Source: Thermoplasmata archaeon
Lineage (GTDB): Archaea > Thermoplasmatota > Thermoplasmata > Halarchaeoplasmatales > Halarchaeoplasmataceae
NCBI GenBank assembly: GCA_019594195.1
Contig: JAFDTP010000107.1
Location: 1 to 5,306, forward strand
Direction of reading: 5' to 3'
Length of the DNA: 5,306 nucleotides
The notes under the pieces were generated by a model that was not told the DNA's origin, did not search any database, and was given only the letters and a program-made list of their open reading frames with translations. This document shows, piece by piece, positions 1-3,657 of this stretch (positions are counted from its first letter, which is position 1; each line of letters starts with the position of its first letter). A program made the translations under genes and the position numbers.

Positions 1-219
1 CTCAGCAGTATTCCCGATATTGCCCAATTCTTCGTAGTGATTCCCTGCATGGACTCTTTCAGCATAGGCTATCGCTCTGAACAACCTAGCTATGTTCTCT
101 TTTCCTTCTTCTTCAGCAACATCGCTGAAATGCAGGTACCTCATGTGCGCCATCGATTCGCCTTGAAAAGCTTCTTCAAGGGATTTTTTCGTCATATCTC
201 CTAATTCTTCTTCATCCAT
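1..219 (-). CDS. rbr: Rubrerythrin, N-terminal part (runs off left edge)
   Basis: Rubrerythrins are cytoplasmic di-iron peroxidases that reduce hydrogen peroxide to water with electrons from rubredoxin or their own rubredoxin domain. The 73 visible residues form the first half of the four-helix ferritin-like domain. Glu21 lies in GESMAHMRY and Glu54 with His57 in AYAERVHAGNH, matching the family's iron-ligand signatures in helices A and B. The family's usual length is about 190 residues, so the second helix pair and any C-terminal Cys4 rubredoxin domain lie outside the window. The ATG at 219 is chosen because GAGGTG sits 6 nt upstream; a second ATG at 215 is out of frame. It follows the superoxide reductase on the same strand after 63 bp, so it may be co-transcribed or use its own promoter. 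The family assignment is secure; the presence of the rubredoxin domain is unknown. Confidence 0.93.
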   Translation of the reverse strand, partial: MDEEELGDMTKKSLEEAFQGESMAHMRYLHFSDVAEEEGKENIARLFRAIAYAERVHAGNHYEELGNIGNTAE

Positions 220-236
220 CTTATACACCTCTTGAG

Positions 237-266
237 TATATATAAATAAAAGAAAAGGTTTTAAAT
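237..266 (-). promoter_or_regulatory. Possible archaeal promoter of the rubrerythrin gene
   Basis: On the minus strand this AT-rich stretch holds two TATA-like elements, TTTAAAA near 259-265 and TTTATATATA at 237-246. The first would place transcription start roughly 25 bp downstream, near 237, leaving a short leader that includes the GAGGTG ribosome binding site. The second would start transcription almost at the ATG and lose that site, so the first fits better. The element would let the rubrerythrin be expressed separately from the upstream operon. Assigned by eye only. Confidence 0.4.
244..258 (-). terminator. Possible oligo-T terminator after the superoxide reductase gene
   Basis: Read on the minus strand, 25 to 40 nt past the superoxide reductase stop codon, is CCTTTTCTTTTATTT. 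Archaeal RNA polymerase commonly terminates at such U-rich tracts without a hairpin, and I see no strong hairpin here. It overlaps the putative rubrerythrin promoter, so the T-richness could belong to that instead; read-through into rubrerythrin is equally possible. Confidence 0.3.
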
Positions 267-282
267 CGCTGTTTATCAACGA

Positions 283-666
283 TCAGATCTCCAGTTCTTT
301 TTCGTTCGTCCAAAGGCCGTGAGTATTGCAGTATGAATTCGCTATTATCGTACCGCTCTTCTCGCTTTCAAAAGTGCTAACCACCTTTGGATCTGTGTAG
401 ATCGTGCTTGTATCCGCGCCTTCCGTGGATTCTCCGTGGGCAGTGAATTCGTATTTCCCTAACTGGTAAGGATATGGGTCATCCTCCGGCTTGAAATATA
501 GTTCGATCCATCGTATGTGATGCTTGGTTTCGTTCGGGTGTGATATCTCCTTTCCAATACTTGCTTTCACTTTGATTTTTTCACCTTGTTTTTCGACCTC
601 TATCACCGGTACGTGTTTTTCAGTTTTCCAATCGTCTGTGCTATACATTTCTTCTATCTTAGTCAT
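283..666 (-). CDS. sor: Superoxide reductase, one-iron (neelaredoxin) type
   Basis: Reduces superoxide to hydrogen peroxide at a mononuclear Fe(His)4(Cys) centre in the cytoplasm without making oxygen; rubredoxin is the usual electron donor. All key residues are visible in 127 residues: Glu16-Lys17-His18 in EKHVPVIE, His43 in HPNETKHH, His49, and Cys113 with His116 in CNTHGLW. These map onto the Pyrococcus furiosus enzyme residues (Glu14, Lys15, His16, His41, His47, Cys111, His114) with a constant offset of two. The N-terminal Cys4 desulforedoxin domain of two-iron desulfoferrodoxins is absent. The ATG at 666 is preceded by GGAGGT at 672-677 (5 nt spacing), which lies inside the last codons of the peroxiredoxin gene. 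Only 3 bp separate the two genes, which suggests translational coupling. The product of this enzyme is the substrate of its peroxidase neighbours. Confidence 0.97.
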   Translation of the reverse strand: MTKIEEMYSTDDWKTEKHVPVIEVEKQGEKIKVKASIGKEISHPNETKHHIRWIELYFKPEDDPYPYQLGKYEFTAHGESTEGADTSTIYTDPKVVSTFESEKSGTIIANSYCNTHGLWTNEKELEI

Positions 667-669
667 TTT

Positions 670-1149
670 CTACCTCCTCTCCTTCAATTTCGATATTATC
701 TCTCTAACATCTGGTACTTTTCCGATCTGATAAACTTTTGAGAATATTATGTTCTGCTCCTCATCCAACAAGATGTTCGCTCTTTTAGAGAACCCTTTTT
801 CTTCCATAAAGAGACCGTATTTTTTTGCTACTTCTCCGTGCGGCCAGAAGTCTGACAATATCCTCAAATCTTCTAGACCGAGTTTCTCTGCCCATAGCTT
901 CTTGCTGGGAACTGGATCAACGCTTATACCGACAGGCACTGAATTATATTCCTGGAACTTCCTCTTACTGTTCTCTAAAGACTGCATCTGCTTGGCGCAT
1001 GCTTCGGTTCCAGCCAAAGGATGGAATGAGAGCAGCACTCGTGTCCTGTCTTTGTAATCACGCAGTGTGAACTCATCGCCGTGCTGGTCTTTCAAAGTAA
1101 AATCAGGTGCTTTTTTTCCAACTTCTATCTCGGACGGTATTTCTTCCAT
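670..1149 (-). CDS. Peroxiredoxin, AhpC/TSA thioredoxin-fold family, 1-Cys type
   Basis: Thiol peroxidase reducing hydrogen peroxide or organic peroxides. The thioredoxin fold begins with GKKAPDFTLKDQHGDEFTLRDY. The peroxidatic motif FHPLAGTEACAKQ carries Pro44, Thr48 and catalytic Cys51, and Arg123 in SKRANILLD is the conserved active-site arginine. With the start chosen here (ATG at 1149, 159 residues) Cys51 is the only cysteine, so the enzyme should use a 1-Cys mechanism with an external reductant. A longer reading from GTG at 1158 would add MLC and a second cysteine, but that GTG lies within the ribosome binding site AAGGTG (1156-1161), which is ideally placed for 1149. The gene is in the operon 13 bp after rubredoxin and 3 bp before superoxide reductase. 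The AhpC/Bcp-like family call is firm; the subfamily and electron donor are not determined. Confidence 0.94.
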   Translation of the reverse strand: MEEIPSEIEVGKKAPDFTLKDQHGDEFTLRDYKDRTRVLLSFHPLAGTEACAKQMQSLENSKRKFQEYNSVPVGISVDPVPSKKLWAEKLGLEDLRILSDFWPHGEVAKKYGLFMEEKGFSKRANILLDEEQNIIFSKVYQIGKVPDVREIISKLKERR

Positions 1150-1155
1150 ACATAA

Positions 1156-1161
1156 CACCTT
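1156..1161 (-). promoter_or_regulatory. Ribosome binding site fixing the peroxiredoxin start
   Basis: AAGGTG on the minus strand lies 6 nt before the ATG at 1149. It also contains the GTG that a longest-ORF reading would use as the start, and a nearer out-of-frame ATG occurs at 1153. Spacing favours 1149, which removes the extra N-terminal cysteine. Confidence 0.7.
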
Positions 1162-1162
1162 A

Positions 1163-1324
1163 TCAATCTATCTTCTCGAAGTCATCTTTAGGGGCACCAC
1201 AAACTGGGCATAGCCAATCATCTGGTAACTCTTCAAATTTGGTTCCTGGTTCGATACCGTTGCTTTTATCCCCTTTCTCCTCATCATAGATGTAGCCGCA
1301 CACGGTACATCTCCATTTGGCCAT
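1163..1324 (-). CDS. rub: Rubredoxin
   Basis: A 53-residue one-iron electron carrier. The two knuckles are CTVCGYIYD (Cys6, Cys9) and [14 protein letters not shown] (Cys39, Cys42), which together bind one Fe. The aromatic and loop residues typical of rubredoxin are also present: Trp4, Tyr11, Tyr13, Phe30, the LPDDW segment with Trp37, and Phe49. Length is the normal 52 to 54 residues, so it is a complete stand-alone rubredoxin. The ATG at 1324 follows GAGGTGA (1331-1337) by 6 nt; that site overlaps the stop codon of the upstream ferritin-like gene, and the gap is 11 bp. Its place between the ferritin-like protein and the peroxiredoxin/superoxide reductase pair suggests that it supplies their electrons from an NAD(P)H:rubredoxin oxidoreductase encoded elsewhere (known for superoxide reductase and rubrerythrin systems, inferred here). 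Confidence 0.98.
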   Translation of the reverse strand: MAKWRCTVCGYIYDEEKGDKSNGIEPGTKFEELPDDWLCPVCGAPKDDFEKID

Positions 1325-1335
1325 AGCCGTTCACC

Positions 1336-1848
1336 TCAAGGTCCCTGGTGCATGGCCGGGTAATATTGATCGAACTCTTCGAACTCGCTCATAGTACTGA
1401 ATTCTTCCTTCAAGATATCATAATGGTTCTGTTCCATCCCTGCGAGATAATCTAATAATTTTTTTGGATTTCTCTCAAGACCTGAATCCTTTACCTTTTC
1501 GGCCATATCTCTATAGAAATCCCGAGAGGCTACCTCAGCCTCCATCGCCTGTTCTATTATTTCGCTTTCGTCTATATCGTCACCGTACCTTATATAGGGT
1601 AGAGGTACGGGCGTATCTTCAGGCAATTCGATTTCTTTTTGCCCCTTTATGCCTTCGTAGATGTTGCGTAAAAACTGTTCGTGCTTCTCCTCTTCTCCCG
1701 CTAGAAATTCGAAACGTTCACTCATCACGAAATTGTCGACTCTTCCAGCCATGTGTTCATAAACCTCTTTGGCATTGATCTCGGCTTTAACAGCAATCTT
1801 CAACATTTCCTCAAAATCCAATTCTTCTATATCCATATCTTCTGTCAT
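1336..1848 (-). CDS. Ferritin-like di-iron protein, rubrerythrin family without rubredoxin domain
   Basis: A 170-residue protein predicted as a four-helix bundle with a complete di-iron ligand pattern: Glu23 (KAEINAKEVY), Glu53 with His56 (EEEKHEQF), Glu105 (MEAEVASRDFY), and Glu139 with His142 (MEQNHYDIL). The first and second helix pairs repeat each other (E-x6-Y, then ExxH), as in the ferritin/rubrerythrin family. A linker at about 70-95 (LPEDTPVPLPYIRYGDD) joins the halves. There are no cysteines, so no built-in rubredoxin domain; the rubredoxin gene directly downstream could serve instead. Likely roles are peroxide reduction or iron handling; the sequence does not decide. The ATG at 1848 follows GGAGGT (1856-1861) by 7 nt, and that site lies in the last codons of the preceding small ORF. 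Confidence 0.88.
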   Translation of the reverse strand: MTEDMDIEELDFEEMLKIAVKAEINAKEVYEHMAGRVDNFVMSERFEFLAGEEEKHEQFLRNIYEGIKGQKEIELPEDTPVPLPYIRYGDDIDESEIIEQAMEAEVASRDFYRDMAEKVKDSGLERNPKKLLDYLAGMEQNHYDILKEEFSTMSEFEEFDQYYPAMHQGP

Positions 1849-1851
1849 ATT

Positions 1852-2037
1852 TTAGACCTCCAGATGATGGAAGCATTTTTCATCATCCTGCTTTAGAGAT
1901 ACTACTCCACTCACCCAATAATCAAATGAGTCTTTACCTACATTAATCTTACCGTAGGACGTTCTAGGCGAAGGACATTTTTTCCTCACCAAATATGGGT
2001 GTTGTTTTATCATACTCATATCCATCTCAAACTGCAT
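1852..2037 (-). CDS. Small hypothetical protein at the head of the oxygen-defence operon
   Basis: A 61-residue ORF I do not recognise. It has Cys21 in KKCPSP and Cys55 in KCFHHLEV followed by His57 and His58, which could bind metal, but no known motif is complete. Support for it being real: it ends 3 bp before the ferritin-like gene and its final codons carry that gene's ribosome binding site, the same arrangement as the peroxiredoxin to superoxide reductase junction. It uses AGG, AGA and ATA codons like its neighbours. A TATA-like element about 25 bp upstream would start transcription almost at the ATG (leaderless). Against it: short length, no ribosome binding site, and four methionines among the first nine residues leaving the start uncertain. 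The alternative is an untranslated leader of about 190 nt. Confidence 0.45.
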   Translation of the reverse strand: MQFEMDMSMIKQHPYLVRKKCPSPRTSYGKINVGKDSFDYWVSGVVSLKQDDEKCFHHLEV

Positions 2038-2055
2038 AACGATGTAATAAGTACG

Positions 2056-2068
2056 ACATATATGTATT
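2056..2068 (-). promoter_or_regulatory. TATA-like element and palindrome, minus-strand operon promoter candidate
   Basis: On the minus strand AATACATATATGT spans this site, and its last ten bases (2056-2065, ACATATATGT) are a perfect palindrome. As a TATA box it would set transcription start at about 2035-2037, right at the ATG of the small ORF. I saw no comparable element nearer the ferritin-like gene. The palindrome could equally be an operator for the divergently encoded Lrp-type regulator; flanking GTAC at 2051-2054 and 2073-2076 adds weak symmetry. Confidence 0.4.
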
Positions 2069-2088
2069 TTTTGTACGGAATTCGCAAA

Positions 2089-2098
2089 AATATAAATA
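2089..2098 (+). promoter_or_regulatory. TATA box of the Lrp-type regulator operon
   Basis: AATATAAATA, preceded by a run of A, is a good archaeal TATA box. Its centre lies about 26 to 30 bp before 2121-2125, so transcription should begin just before the ATG at 2125 and give a nearly leaderless mRNA. This agrees with the lack of any Shine-Dalgarno sequence ahead of that gene. Confidence 0.6.
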
Positions 2099-2124
2099 AC
2101 ATGCCTGATGTAATTTTACATAAT

Positions 2125-2556
2125 ATGCCAAAAATTGACGAAAAAGATAAGCAAATCCTTGAAATACTAAAAAAAGATTCTAGAACACCTTACACAGAAA
2201 TAGCTGAAGAGCTCGATGTCAGCGAAGCAACTGTAAGGAAAAGGATCGATTCGCTCAAAAAAGACGATGTTATCGACCGTTTCACAGTGGATATAGATCC
2301 CAAGAATATCGGGTATGACACTGTCACTCTCTTAGGACTCGATGTTGAACCAGAATACTTCTTGAAAGCCATCGAACAGATGTCGGATATAGAAGAGGTC
2401 AAATGGGTCGCTAAGTCGACTGGAGACCACATGATAATGGCCGAGATCTGGGCTGAAGACGGAGATCACCTTTCCGAGATAATGACAAAAAAGATCGGAA
2501 AGATACAGGGTGTTAGAGATCTCTGCCCCTCTATAATATTAGAAAAGATAAGATGA
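2125..2556 (+). CDS. Lrp/AsnC-family transcriptional regulator
   Basis: A 143-residue DNA-binding regulator. An N-terminal winged helix-turn-helix covers about residues 4-60: DEKDKQILEILKKDSRTPYT, then IAEELDVSEATVRKRIDSLK with the recognition helix near 33-45, and the wing VIDRFTVDIDPKNIGY. A linker leads to a RAM (effector-binding and oligomerisation) domain at about 67-140. Length matches the family (140 to 160). The in-frame ATGs at 1999 and 2101 are rejected: the first precedes the TATA box and the second lies directly against it, while 2125 sits at the expected leaderless distance. The gene overlaps sfsA by 4 bp (ATGA). It is divergent from the oxygen-defence operon across a shared promoter region, so regulation of that operon, of itself, or of sfsA is plausible. 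The effector is unknown. Confidence 0.95.
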   Translation: MPKIDEKDKQILEILKKDSRTPYTEIAEELDVSEATVRKRIDSLKKDDVIDRFTVDIDPKNIGYDTVTLLGLDVEPEYFLKAIEQMSDIEEVKWVAKSTGDHMIMAEIWAEDGDHLSEIMTKKIGKIQGVRDLCPSIILEKIR

Positions 2557-3269
2557 GAGATCTATTGGAAGTACCGTTCGATGCTAAAGGGTCATTTAAA
2601 AACAGGAAGAACAGGTTTCTAGGCGAGGTCGAAGTAGAGAAGACTCTTTCGATAGAAGAGGTCCACATAAGAGATCCAGGTAGATTGAACGAGATATTGT
2701 ATCCTGGAAATGAAGTTTTGTTAGAAAAGGCTGTAGATGATGATAGGAAAACAGATTGGACTCTTTTAGCGGGTAAAGTCGGAGATGATTGGGTATTCGT
2801 GAATTCTGGTTATCATAGGATGATAGCAGAAAATCTTCTAGAGGATGCGGAGATAAGTCCCTTTGGAGAGATAATCAGTTATAAGGCAGAAATAATGTTG
2901 GGTGAGAGCAGGATAGATTTTCTTTTAGAGAAGGATGATCAAAAGATATGGTTGGAAATCAAGGGCTGCACCTTAGCTGAAGACGGGGTGGCTCTGTTTC
3001 CCGATGCTCCGACTAAAAGAGGGAGGAGGCATGTAGAAGAACTGGTAGGAGCTATAGATCAAGAGAACACTTCTTGTGCTTTACTTTTTCTAGTCTTCAG
3101 ATCCGATGCTTCGTGTTTTACTCCTCACAAAGACAAAGACCCTGAATTTGCTAAGGTGTTCGATGAGGCGGTCGAGGCTGGCCTAGATGTTCATCCTGTG
3201 AAGTTGAATTATGATGGCACCGCAGTTGAATATATTCGCGAAATACCTTTGTGTGATAGTTATGGATGA
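2553..3269 (+). CDS. sfsA: SfsA family protein (sugar fermentation stimulation protein homologue)
   Basis: A 238-residue SfsA-family protein of normal length. The N-terminal part (about 15-60) has the family signature NRFLGEV then HIRDPGRLNEIL and PGNEVLL, an OB-like region. The C-terminal part (about 105-225) has Asp122 in SRIDFLLE and Glu135-x-Lys137 in WLEIKGCTLAEDGVALFPDA, a PD-(D/E)XK nuclease-like arrangement, followed by TKRGRRHVEEL. SfsA was first linked to maltose metabolism in Escherichia coli; its fold suggests nucleic acid binding or cleavage, and the true role in archaea is unsettled. The ATG at 2553 overlaps the regulator's TGA by 4 bp and has no clear Shine-Dalgarno, so translation is probably coupled to it. 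Its own end overlaps the next gene by 8 bp. Confidence 0.95.
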   Translation: MRDLLEVPFDAKGSFKNRKNRFLGEVEVEKTLSIEEVHIRDPGRLNEILYPGNEVLLEKAVDDDRKTDWTLLAGKVGDDWVFVNSGYHRMIAENLLEDAEISPFGEIISYKAEIMLGESRIDFLLEKDDQKIWLEIKGCTLAEDGVALFPDAPTKRGRRHVEELVGAIDQENTSCALLFLVFRSDASCFTPHKDKDPEFAKVFDEAVEAGLDVHPVKLNYDGTAVEYIREIPLCDSYG

Positions 3270-3519
3270 AGAAAAAGTTTGTTCAGCGATAAAATCTCAC
3301 AACGAGTACAAAGCAGATATCGCTGAAGCCGAGTTGGTAGAATCGGGAGAAGAAGAATTAAAGGTGAAGTTCGAAGGTAACTTCTCCCTGAGCTGCTGCA
3401 TGGATGAGTACTTTATAGATCTGGCTTATCAGTTGGAGGACGAAGGGATAGAGGTAGAATTCAAAGATTTTCAACAAGTTGGAGAGAAGAGTTTCGTTGC
3501 CGAGTACGAAGTGAAATAA
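3262..3519 (+). CDS. Hypothetical 85-residue acidic protein
   Basis: Not recognised. The 85 residues are strongly acidic and alternate beta and alpha character: LKVKFEG (strand), DEYFIDLAYQLEDEG (helix), IEVEFKDF and SFVAEYEVK (strands). This suggests a small compact alpha/beta domain with no signal or membrane segment. Three cysteines occur: Cys7 and an adjacent pair Cys45-Cys46 in FSLSCCMDEYF. The ATG at 3262 is preferred over one at 3211, which lies deep inside sfsA: a GTGAT sequence, part of the archaeal Shine-Dalgarno consensus, ends 4 nt before 3262. The start overlaps the sfsA stop by 8 bp, so this is the third gene of the regulator-sfsA operon and is probably translated by coupling. 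Overlap and composition support a real gene; no function is proposed. Confidence 0.82.
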   Translation: MDEEKVCSAIKSHNEYKADIAEAELVESGEEELKVKFEGNFSLSCCMDEYFIDLAYQLEDEGIEVEFKDFQQVGEKSFVAEYEVK

Positions 3520-3657
3520 GTTTGGATTTCCTAGATAAGATACTGTGTTTTCGAGAGGAATCGATCTAAGAAAGATTTCTGCTTTTATACTGAAGATATT
3601 GGATATCGATAGATAAAATTTAAGTAAACGATTATTAATAACGCGTCGAGGGCAAGG
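3520..3657 (+). promoter_or_regulatory. Intergenic region with probable promoter of the surface protein gene
   Basis: This 138-bp AT-rich gap contains no convincing gene. TTTAAGTA at 3619-3626 matches the archaeal box A TTTAWATA at seven of eight positions and would start transcription near 3648, about 10 nt before the surface-protein ATG at 3658. A second AT-rich element, TTATTAATAA at 3632-3641, is too close unless the mRNA is leaderless. T-rich patches around 3546-3550 and 3583-3588 might terminate the preceding operon. The palindrome TATCGATA at 3604-3611 lies upstream of the box. Confidence 0.45.

Noticed and set aside
524..1289. Plus-strand ORFs opposite superoxide reductase, peroxiredoxin and rubredoxin
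   Set aside because: Each lies antisense to a confidently identified gene with intact catalytic motifs, and none has coherent protein features.
1464..1778. Plus-strand ORF of 104 residues opposite the ferritin-like gene
   Set aside because: Antisense shadow; the minus strand has a full di-iron ligand set and a good ribosome binding site.
1999..2124. N-terminal extension of the Lrp-type regulator from the in-frame ATGs at 1999 or 2101
   Set aside because: The extension crosses the TATA box and has no family similarity (hydrophobic, Tyr-rich). The HTH domain begins right after the ATG at 2125, which is at leaderless distance from the TATA box.
2190..2432. Minus-strand ORF of 80 residues inside the regulator gene
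   Set aside because: Antisense shadow rich in Ser and Thr; the plus strand encodes a clear Lrp/AsnC protein.
3211..3261. Longer start for the 85-residue protein at ATG 3211
   Set aside because: It would overlap sfsA by 59 bp, with no ribosome binding site seen; ATG 3262 has GTGAT at suitable spacing and a normal short operon overlap.
3604..3611. TATCGATA palindrome as an operator
   Set aside because: Eight bases of AT-rich palindrome are expected by chance in this composition; there is no second copy or other support.
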